From assembly GCA_964452575.1 (NCBI GenBank), contig CAYVMN010000062.1, positions 1 through 21,037 on the forward strand: a DNA stretch of 21,037 bases, read 5' to 3'. The notes below the pieces were generated by a model that worked only from the letters and a program-made list of their open reading frames with translations, did not search any database and was not told where the DNA came from. This document shows positions 1 through 6,417 of this stretch, piece by piece (within the stretch, counting starts at the first letter, position 1; each line of letters begins with the position of its first letter). Both the position numbers and the translations under genes were made by a program. The DNA comes from CAYVMN01 sp964452575 (lineage in GTDB: Bacteria > Desulfobacterota > DSM-4660 > Desulfatiglandales > Desulfatiglandaceae).

Positions 1-804
1 GTCCAAGGCCAGGGCGAACGGTGTGATGGCTTTGGCCACCGTATAACCGAAGAAGGCCCACTGGGGCCGGGAGTGACAGCCCATGCAACTCATCTCGTGG
101 ATATCTTTGCCAACCATAAGGGTTTCCCTTTTAACAGGGCCTTTCACCTCAGGGGAAACCACGCCAAATTTTTCTACCCAGTAAGCCTCCAGGGCCTTTA
201 GCCTTTTTTCATCATCCTCATCGGCGTACTCCTTTACCATCTTCTGGTATCTGGAGTACGATACAATCTTTGTCCCCTCTAGGAGCAAACCGGAGAACAT
301 AATAAGGGCCAGAATAATGATGGCATAACGGTCCATGGCATTGGTTACAAGCCGCGGCACCTTCAAGACAAAGCGACGGTAAACGGCAATAGCTATTCCC
401 ACTATAACCATTAAGCCGAACAAATCCCTCATAAACATAAATGGATTGATCGTTGAGTAATAGTCTGCAAATAAACTGGAACTTATATATTTCTCTAAGG
501 CATGCATCAGAAGGAGTAGCGTGAAACCGACATATATGCAGATATGCATGAGCCACCTGAGGGAGTCCTGCCGAAACACTCTTGCCTGCAAGAGCACATC
601 GAATAGAAAGACCTTGAGCAGCGCAAGAATTTTCATGCTGAATAAGCTCAAGGTAATCCCCTTAATCGCCCCGGAAAGCCGCACCGAGGCAGGGATTTTC
701 TTGGCTCCAATATTGATATTGTAACGGAACCACGTTGATATCTTATAGATGAAACCCAATCCGAAAACCGCTAAGGCAACGTAAAACGAAATAGAGAAAA
801 ACAT
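1..804 (-). CDS. Membrane cytochrome b (NarI/HdrE/DsrM-like) with c-type heme motif, 3'-truncated by window edge
   Basis: Reading the minus strand from ATG 804-802 gives 268 residues that stay open to base 1, so the C-terminus lies outside the window. Hydrophobic segments lie at about residues 3-21, 84-102, 123-142 and 160-176. Histidines at 87 and 101 bracket the second helix, as expected for heme b ligands in NarI/HdrE/DsrM-type cytochromes. After a charged loop (about 185-235) comes a CxxCH motif (C240, C243, H244), a covalent c-type heme site, followed by the start of another apolar stretch. An in-frame stop lies 15 bases upstream of the ATG and a weak AAAGG precedes it, which supports this start. 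The protein probably passes electrons between the menaquinone pool and a periplasmic or cytoplasmic partner. Which complex it belongs to (Dsr, Tmc, Qmo or Hdr type) cannot be told from this part. Family assignment is by pattern, not by search. Confidence 0.75.
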   Translation of the reverse strand, partial: MFFSISFYVALAVFGLGFIYKISTWFRYNINIGAKKIPASVRLSGAIKGITLSLFSMKILALLKVFLFDVLLQARVFRQDSLRWLMHICIYVGFTLLLLMHALEKYISSSLFADYYSTINPFMFMRDLFGLMVIVGIAIAVYRRFVLKVPRLVTNAMDRYAIIILALIMFSGLLLEGTKIVSYSRYQKMVKEYADEDDEKRLKALEAYWVEKFGVVSPEVKGPVKRETLMVGKDIHEMSCMGCHSRPQWAFFGYTVAKAITPFALALD

Positions 805-834
805 AGGCCTTTTATCCTAAAGCTATATTACATT

Positions 835-873
835 AATCCCTATTGCCCTGGCTTCAGGGCGCTGAATTGTTAC
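835..873. repeat. Dispersed 39-bp intergenic repeat, copy 1
   Basis: This stretch aligns with 12211-12249 at roughly 31 of 39 positions with a single one-base gap. It contains a perfect 6-bp inverted repeat, GCCCTG at 845-850 and CAGGGC at 855-860, with a 4-base loop. It lies in the divergent gap between the cytochrome and kinase genes and has no T-run, so it does not look like a terminator. Confidence 0.45.
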
Positions 874-940
874 AAATCGAGAATGATGGTTTACCTAAAG
901 GGCCTTTTCAAGTCAAGGAAATTCTCTCCTTCTTAAGCAC

Positions 941-969
941 TTGATCCTCCAAATCTTTTGTGGTCTAAT
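941..969 (+). promoter_or_regulatory. Candidate sigma-70 promoter for the histidine kinase gene
   Basis: TTGATC at 941-946 and TCTAAT at 964-969 are separated by exactly 17 bases, giving 4/6 and 5/6 matches to the -35 and -10 consensus. The predicted start of transcription is about 40 bases before the kinase start codon. Confidence 0.45.
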
Positions 970-1018
970 AGAGTTACTGCATCCATTCAAATGACCGTTA
1001 AAAGGAGAGGTAGCCTGT

Positions 1019-3109
1019 ATGCTTTCCGAAGAATCAAAAGACATAAAGACCGGAGATCCTTTCCGGAACCTAGGGAATTATCAGGCCCTTCTTCAGAGTG
1101 TCACCGATTATGTCATCGCCATCAACCGAAGTTATCAGATTATTATGGCAAACGATCTTTTCAAGAATAAGTTCGACATGCAGCCGGGTGATTATTGTTA
1201 CAGGCTTTGGAAGAACCGCGATCAGAAGTGTGAAAATTGTCTGGTAGAGAAATCATTCCTGGATGGTAAGCTTCATTGGAGTGATGAAGCGGTGGTAATG
1301 AAGGATGGCAAGACCGCGCTGATACGTGCCACATCAACTCCGGTAACGAACAGGAGAGGAGATATTATTTACGTCCTTGAGACTGGTACAGACATTACAG
1401 AAAAGGCCAACCTTCAAAGACAGCTTCATGGGATAGAAGGCAGCCTCGGGGAGATCTTGGCCGATCGTTTGAAGGAGCTACACAAATCCGAAGAGAGATA
1501 CCGGACCATATTTGAGCGCTCTCGTGAAACAATTCTCCTTACCGATGCGGACGGAAAGATCCTGGAAGTGAACCGGGCTGGGGTTGAGATGTTCGGCTTC
1601 GATAAGAAGAGAGAACTCCTGTCACTGAATTCCGCAAAGGGCCTCTTTGAAGACCTAGACCATCTTCGCCAGTTGCAAAATAGACTCTTTGAAGATGGGT
1701 TCGTTGACGAATTTGAGACCCGCCTCCTGGGAAAAGGAGGCCGTGCCTTTGACGCCCTGATTGCATCGAACGTCATCGTAGACCGGCTTGGAGATTTTAC
1801 CGGTTACGTGTTGATGGTCAGGGATGTCACAAAGAGAAGGGTGGCCCAGAAGCAAATAGAGGCACGGAATATTCGGCTTTCTGCTCTCAATTCCATCTCA
1901 ACAACGGTCAGCAGCAGCCTCGATTTGGATGAGGTGTTGAATCGGACCATCGATAAGATCCTTGAGATCCTCGGATCCGAGTGCGTCAGGATCTACCTCT
2001 TGGACGGCAGCCAGCAAATCCTCCAGCTCAGGGCCCACAAAGGCCTCTCAAATCAATTCATCCATATGAACCACGTCAAATCCCGTAAGGTTGGAGACGG
2101 ATTTCTGGGTCAGGCGGTTCAGACCGCAACGGTTAGAGTTGTAGATAATTTGCAGCCTGAAGCAGATCCTTACGCCGGGTTTCTCTTAAAGGAGGGCTTC
2201 AAGTCCACCATTTACATCCCGCTTGTCTCCAAGGGTGAATCCGTTGGAGTGATGTGCGTATCCAGCAGGTCGGCCTTCAGGTTTTCAGAAGAATACGTGG
2301 AGTTCCTGACTGCCATCGGCAACCAGATAGGAATCGCAATCCACAATGCGAATCTCTACGAAGATACCAAAAAGGCCTATCAGGAGCTAAAAGAGGCCAA
2401 GGAACAGGTCATTCGGTCAGAAAAGTTGGCCTCACTGGGTAAACTGGCCGCCACCATTGCCCATGAGATAAATAACCCCCTGGCTGTGATCCTGACCTAT
2501 ATCCGGTTGATGATGAAGCTGGCAAGCCGGGATCAATTTCGGCCTGATCGAATGGAAGACGTCTCCCGCTATCTGGTTACAATGGAGTCAGAAACTGCCA
2601 AATGTGGAGAGATAGTAAAGAATCTTCTTACCTTTTCCCGCCAGTCAGAGATAAAAATAAGGCCTCACAATGTCGAAGAAATTGTTGACAAGACCTTGGC
2701 CCTCATCGACCATGAACTGGCAATAAAAGGGATAGGGCTTGTCAAGAAGGTTGAAACCGATCTTCCTCCAGTCCATGGGGACTTTCGGCAGATTCAACAG
2801 GCCCTTCTGAATCTCTTGAGTAATGCCTCGGAGGCCATAACAATAGGGGGCACCATCACGGTGTCAGCCAGCCGGTCCAGGGGAGAGGATTTCCTGAAGG
2901 TGGAGATCTCGGATACGGGATGCGGTATCCCGGAAGAAGACATTGAAAGGATCTTTGAACCCTTCTTTACCACCAGGGAGGAGGGAAAAGGTGTAGGCCT
3001 CGGCCTTTCTGTTGCTTATGGGATCATTGCCCGGCACGGCGGCTCCATTGAGGTAAGAAGTGAGCCCCAGAAAGGCAGTACATTCACTGTTCGACTCCCC
3101 ACCAAATGA
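1019..3109 (+). CDS. Cytosolic PAS-PAS-GAF sensor histidine kinase
   Basis: This 696-residue protein is the sensor half of a two-component pair. Domains in order are PAS 1 (about 20-130), PAS 2 (about 157-275), GAF (about 285-445), a short coiled linker, HisKA (about 470-540) and HATPase_c (about 585-695). The phosphorylatable histidine is H482 in an AHEINNPL motif. The N-box asparagine is N602, and the G1 (DTGCGIPE) and G2 (GKGVGLGL) boxes are complete. No membrane segment or signal peptide is visible, so it should sense a cytosolic cue. PAS 1 carries C60, C71 and C74 (C-x10-C-x2-C), which could bind metal or respond to redox state. AAAGGAGAGG ends 8 bases before the ATG and fixes the start. 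The response-regulator gene follows after 113 bases. The input signal is unknown. Confidence 0.95.
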   Translation: MLSEESKDIKTGDPFRNLGNYQALLQSVTDYVIAINRSYQIIMANDLFKNKFDMQPGDYCYRLWKNRDQKCENCLVEKSFLDGKLHWSDEAVVMKDGKTALIRATSTPVTNRRGDIIYVLETGTDITEKANLQRQLHGIEGSLGEILADRLKELHKSEERYRTIFERSRETILLTDADGKILEVNRAGVEMFGFDKKRELLSLNSAKGLFEDLDHLRQLQNRLFEDGFVDEFETRLLGKGGRAFDALIASNVIVDRLGDFTGYVLMVRDVTKRRVAQKQIEARNIRLSALNSISTTVSSSLDLDEVLNRTIDKILEILGSECVRIYLLDGSQQILQLRAHKGLSNQFIHMNHVKSRKVGDGFLGQAVQTATVRVVDNLQPEADPYAGFLLKEGFKSTIYIPLVSKGESVGVMCVSSRSAFRFSEEYVEFLTAIGNQIGIAIHNANLYEDTKKAYQELKEAKEQVIRSEKLASLGKLAATIAHEINNPLAVILTYIRLMMKLASRDQFRPDRMEDVSRYLVTMESETAKCGEIVKNLLTFSRQSEIKIRPHNVEEIVDKTLALIDHELAIKGIGLVKKVETDLPPVHGDFRQIQQALLNLLSNASEAITIGGTITVSASRSRGEDFLKVEISDTGCGIPEEDIERIFEPFFTTREEGKGVGLGLSVAYGIIARHGGSIEVRSEPQKGSTFTVRLPTK

Positions 3110-3159
3110 GAGATGAGACCCACGGAGGGCACTTTAAAAAAGGGTAGCTAACTATACAT

Positions 3160-3192
3160 GTGGAAGATTCTCCACAGCTTCCTGAGGGAGCT
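3160..3192 (+). other. Two abutting stem-loops between kinase and response regulator
   Basis: GTGGA (3160-3164) pairs with TCCAC (3171-3175) around a 6-base loop. Immediately after it, AGCTTCC (3176-3182) pairs with GGGAGCT (3186-3192), with one G-T wobble and a 3-base loop. No T-run follows, so this is not a standard terminator. It may affect mRNA stability or tune the kinase:regulator ratio. Confidence 0.3.
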
Positions 3193-3222
3193 TCAATTCC
3201 ACAACCCTGGAGGTAGAGGCAC

Positions 3223-4572
3223 ATGAGCAAACAACCCTCTGTTCTTGTTGTTGATGACGAGTCACTCATGAGAGAGGCCTTGAGTGACTGGCTCAGGGAA
3301 GACGGATATGAGATCGGTCTGGCGGCAAGTGGAGATGAAGCCATCGCCAAGGCCCAAGAGAAGACCTGGGAAGTAATACTGCTCGACCTTAAAATGCCAG
3401 GCATGGACGGCCTTGAGGCCTTGAGGCGACTCAAGGAAGCTACTCCCGACTCTGAAATCATAATGATGACGGCATATGCCACCATTGACACTGCCGTTCA
3501 GGCCATGAAGGAGGGGGCCTTTGATTATCTGGTAAAGCCTTTCGACCCCGATGAGATCGAAATGCAGATAAGAAAGATAATGTCTCACAAGGAACTGGTC
3601 CTTGAGAACATCCTGCTTCGTAAGAAGCTGGAAGAAAAATACCACTATGATGAGATCATCGGAAAAAGCGACGCCATGCAGGAGATCTTTAATTTGATCA
3701 GAAGGGTGGCCCCCACAGATTCCACAGTACTCATAACGGGTGAGAGCGGCACAGGCAAAGAGCTGATCGCCCAGGCCGTCCATGCCAACAGTAAACGGTG
3801 TTATATGCCTTTCATTGCCGTAAGCTGCGGAGCACTGCCAGATACCCTCCTGGAGAGCGAACTTTTTGGTTATGAAAAAGGCGCCTTTACAGGGGCAGAA
3901 CACACCAGGCGCGGCCGGTTCGAGATGGCGGACGGCGGGACCCTGTTCCTGGACGAGATCGGAGATATCAGCCTGAAGACTCAGGTGGGCCTGCTGAGGA
4001 TCCTCCAGGAAAAGGAATTCAACCGTTTGGGGGGGGAGCATGCCATAAAGGTGGACGTCCGCATCCTGGCCGCCACAAACCGCGATCTCAAAAAGGCCAT
4101 TAGAGAGAATCGATTTCGACAAGACCTCTACTATCGCCTCAATGTGATCTCGATCCATGTCCCCCCTTTGAGAGAGAGAAAGGAAGACATCCCCTTGCTG
4201 GCGGAGGGGGCCGTACGCAAGTATTGCCTCGAGATGAATAGGGATGTGGTGAGAATCTCCCCTTCTGCAGTTGAGCTGCTCATGGATTACGACTGGCCCG
4301 GAAATGTCAGGGAATTGGAGAACATCATCGAAAGGGCCCTTGTCGTTGGTCAGGGAAAAGAGATCTCGGTCGAAGACCTACCCTTTTCACGAAAGGAATT
4401 TAGGCCCGAAGAATTTCCAAAGTCACTAAAAATGATGGAGAAGATGCATATTGAAAGGATCTTGAAAGAAGGTAACTGGAACATCAGTAAGGTGGCGCGC
4501 GAGCTGGATATCGATAGACAGACCCTCTACAACAAGATGCAGAAATATGGGATCCGAAAGGGGGAATCCTAG
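3223..4572 (+). CDS. NtrC-family sigma-54-dependent response regulator
   Basis: This 449-residue protein has the classic three-part layout: receiver domain (about 5-120), AAA+ sigma-54 interaction domain (about 145-385) and a C-terminal Fis-type helix-turn-helix (about 405-445). The acidic pair D11/D12 and the phospho-acceptor D55 (in LLDLKMPG) are present. The Walker A motif is GESGTGK at 173-179, the sigma-54 contact loop GAFTGA at 220-225, and Walker B has D244/E245. All motifs needed for ATP-driven opening of sigma-54 promoters are intact. The gene is preceded by GGAGG about 8 bases before the ATG. It lies directly after the kinase, its probable phosphodonor. The nearest strong -24/-12 promoter is at 5366-5380, before the GcvH-like gene, which is therefore the best candidate target (inference). 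Confidence 0.97.
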   Translation: MSKQPSVLVVDDESLMREALSDWLREDGYEIGLAASGDEAIAKAQEKTWEVILLDLKMPGMDGLEALRRLKEATPDSEIIMMTAYATIDTAVQAMKEGAFDYLVKPFDPDEIEMQIRKIMSHKELVLENILLRKKLEEKYHYDEIIGKSDAMQEIFNLIRRVAPTDSTVLITGESGTGKELIAQAVHANSKRCYMPFIAVSCGALPDTLLESELFGYEKGAFTGAEHTRRGRFEMADGGTLFLDEIGDISLKTQVGLLRILQEKEFNRLGGEHAIKVDVRILAATNRDLKKAIRENRFRQDLYYRLNVISIHVPPLRERKEDIPLLAEGAVRKYCLEMNRDVVRISPSAVELLMDYDWPGNVRELENIIERALVVGQGKEISVEDLPFSRKEFRPEEFPKSLKMMEKMHIERILKEGNWNISKVARELDIDRQTLYNKMQKYGIRKGES

Positions 4573-4577
4573 ATCCT

Positions 4578-5135
4578 TTGTCAAGGTCTATCACCATCTG
4601 CCCCATCGGTCTTGTTGAGGAAGATATCATTGATCGGATTGCGGAGTGTATTCGGTCCCGATGCGGCATTCCATGCGAAGTGCTGAATTCAAGTGTCCCC
4701 CTCCACTATGCCTATGACAAAGGCAGGTCCCAGTACAATTCAAGCCTGATGCTGAAACGGCTTGGTGAGCATTGCCCCAGATCCTTCAGGGTCCTGGGGG
4801 TTACAAACCTTGATCTTTATGTCCCTGCGTTCAAATATGTCTATGGATCGGCCCAGATCGAAGGGCAATGCGCTATAATCTCATTGCACCGGCTTCGGCC
4901 ACAATTCTATGATGAGCCACCGGAGCCCCATCTTCTGATGACCCGGATCGAAAAGACTGCCCTCCACGAGATTGCACACAGCCTCGGTATGATCAATTGT
5001 AGAGACAGGAGATGTGTCATGTACTCCTCCACCCGGATTACAGACACTGACCTAAAAAAATCAGTCTTTTGTCGAGCATGCCATGACCTCTTTGGGTGGC
5101 ACCTCAGGCGATCTCTTGCCTCTCCCCCTTTCTAA
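4578..5135 (+). CDS. amzA: Archaemetzincin-like zinc metalloprotease
   Basis: This 185-residue protein belongs to the archaemetzincins, small M54 metallopeptidases found in archaea, some bacteria and vertebrates. The signature is clear near the C-terminus: H130-E131-x-x-H134-x-x-G137-x3-C141-x4-C-x-M, then about 16 residues later C-x-x-C. The cysteines form the family's structural zinc site. E131 is the expected general base. The third metzincin zinc-ligand position (residue 140) is Asn instead of the usual His, which could weaken or change metal binding. The start is a TTG, 5 bases after the regulator's stop codon. No ATG is available in this frame nearby, and GGGGGA upstream could serve as ribosome binding site. 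The tight spacing suggests co-transcription with the two-component genes. The substrate is unknown. Confidence 0.88.
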   Translation: MSRSITICPIGLVEEDIIDRIAECIRSRCGIPCEVLNSSVPLHYAYDKGRSQYNSSLMLKRLGEHCPRSFRVLGVTNLDLYVPAFKYVYGSAQIEGQCAIISLHRLRPQFYDEPPEPHLLMTRIEKTALHEIAHSLGMINCRDRRCVMYSSTRITDTDLKKSVFCRACHDLFGWHLRRSLASPPF

Positions 5136-5365
5136 TCGTCGAGATTTTTGACATTATGTCCATATTTTCGGCAACCACTTTATCAGATGCAAAATCAGAT
5201 ACTTATCCAGGTTGAGTCCCTCGCCATGGAGATTTATGCCGAATTTTTCGGCAACAAAGTACTCCTCCCCCTCTCTTCCATATGCTACGCATAAGGCCTT
5301 AATAACCTTTTAAATCAAAAAGTTAAATCGCTAATTTAAAGTTAATTCAAAGTTCTAAAACGAAC
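5136..5365. other. AT-rich gap with an open minus-strand fragment and possible upstream activator sites
   Basis: No complete gene is seen. On the minus strand, 5309 down to 5154 is open for 51 codons with protein-like composition but has no ATG, GTG or TTG near its beginning, so it may be a relic. The stretch TTTTCGGCAAC occurs twice (5165-5175 and 5245-5255). Nearer the sigma-54 promoter, AAAGTT occurs at about 5319, 5338 and 5349, and TTAAAT/ATTTAA forms a 6-bp inverted repeat at about 5323-5339. These are candidate activator sites, not demonstrated ones. Confidence 0.35.
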
Positions 5366-5380
5366 TGGCACAAGATTTGC
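5366..5380 (+). promoter_or_regulatory. Sigma-54 (-24/-12) promoter
   Basis: TGGCAC (5366-5371), five bases, then TTGC (5377-5380) matches the sigma-54 consensus at all key positions. Exactly ten bases separate the GG of -24 from the GC of -12. Transcription would start near 5392, giving a leader of about 43 bases before the ATG at 5435. An NtrC-type activator gene ends 0.8 kb upstream. Confidence 0.85.
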
Positions 5381-5434
5381 GCTAACTTAGGAAAAAGATT
5401 ATGGCATCGACCATTGCAAAGTAAGGAGGTGGGG

Positions 5435-6370
5435 ATGGGAACCAAGGATAAGGGGGTATCCATGAAAATTGTTCCACCAGGAAGAAAGAAGTGTGTATGG
5501 ATGGAAGCTGGTGTGGTCTCATACAAGCTCTGCGACAATAATTATGATTGTCCCACCTGTCTGTACGACCACGCAATGCAGGCCAAAGTCGCCCGTCAGA
5601 AAGAGGCGGTAATGACGGAACCAGTGGAAGTGTCGTTAGACAGATTCACCCAGACCTGGGTGGAAAGGATGATGCTGCTTCCTGCTTCACAACGTAAGTG
5701 CCGCTATATGATTACCGGCGAGGTAGGACGTAAGCTCTGTCCAAATGCCTATGAGTGCGGCAGCTGCTCCTTTGACCAGATGATGCAAGGGCGCATGCAG
5801 GCCGAACCCCTTCCTGTTCAGGCCCTGTCCGATGCATTAGGCTTTGATCTGGCCGAAGGCACCTTCTATCATGAGGGCCACACGTGGGCCAAACCCGAAT
5901 ATGGCGGACGGGTAAGGGTGGGCCTCGACGATTTCGCCCAGAGGCTTCTGGGGAGCCTGACTGCCATTCAAATACCAGATGTGGGGCGCCAAGTGAGACA
6001 GGGCAAGGTGGGATTCTATGTGAGGCGAAATGGCGATCGCATTGGGCTCCTCTCTCCTGTGGATGGCGTGATATTGCGCACCAACCATCGGGTGCTCGAC
6101 AATCCCAAGCTGATTAACGAGTCTCCCTATGAACAGGGGTGGCTATTTATCGTTGAGCCAACTGGGCTTCGCAAGAACCTGAAGGGTATGTACTATGGGG
6201 AAGAGGCGCATACCTATATGGCCGAGGAAAAGGAGAGACTCTTCTCTATGGCCAGTGAAGGATCCAGGATTGCCGCAGACGGAGGAGAGCCTGTGGAGAA
6301 CATCTTGGGAGAGATGGAAGAAAAAAGGAGGGCCGAGTTTGTAAGGACCTTTCTCAAGACCAAGACGTGA
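5435..6370 (+). CDS. Tandem-cysteine-motif protein with GcvH-like domain lacking the lipoyl lysine
   Basis: This 311-residue protein has three parts. Residues 20-48 and 89-117 are two copies of the same motif, with cysteines at 20, 33, 39, 42 and 89, 102, 108, 111. Both copies have the spacing C-x12-C-x5-C-x2-C, which suggests two metal or Fe-S sites. Residues about 133-235 align without gaps to the glycine cleavage H protein core, including the GLDDFAQ, IPDVG, SPVDG and GWLF blocks. The position of the lipoylated lysine is Gly (G200) and the surrounding ESVKA motif is absent, so this is unlikely to be a lipoyl carrier in glycine cleavage. The C-terminal 75 residues are charged and helical-looking. 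AAGGAGGT ends 4 bases before ATG 5435; a TTG at 5414 is a less likely start. It sits behind the sigma-54 promoter. Its function is unknown, and a sensor or scaffold role is only a guess. Confidence 0.85.
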   Translation: MGTKDKGVSMKIVPPGRKKCVWMEAGVVSYKLCDNNYDCPTCLYDHAMQAKVARQKEAVMTEPVEVSLDRFTQTWVERMMLLPASQRKCRYMITGEVGRKLCPNAYECGSCSFDQMMQGRMQAEPLPVQALSDALGFDLAEGTFYHEGHTWAKPEYGGRVRVGLDDFAQRLLGSLTAIQIPDVGRQVRQGKVGFYVRRNGDRIGLLSPVDGVILRTNHRVLDNPKLINESPYEQGWLFIVEPTGLRKNLKGMYYGEEAHTYMAEEKERLFSMASEGSRIAADGGEPVENILGEMEEKRRAEFVRTFLKTKT

Positions 6371-6376
6371 TATCCA

Positions 6377-6407
6377 GGGCTCCTGCCTTCCAAACGGGCG
6401 GGAGCCC
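6377..6407. terminator. Bidirectional terminator hairpin between convergent genes
   Basis: GGGCTCCTGCC (6377-6387) pairs with GGCGGGAGCCC (6397-6407) over 11 bp with one G-T wobble and a 9-base loop, in the 47-base gap between two converging genes. Only a short T-run (CTTTCCC) follows on the plus strand. Confidence 0.7.
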
Positions 6408-6417
6408 CTTTCCCGGC

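Noticed and set aside
218..556. Minus-strand 112-codon open frame
   Set aside because: It is out of frame with the cytochrome gene, whose frame has the helices, heme ligands and CxxCH. It is a shadow.
3262..4158. 298-codon minus-strand open frame opposite the NtrC regulator
   Set aside because: The plus strand encodes an intact, motif-complete regulator. The antisense frame shows no recognisable domain.
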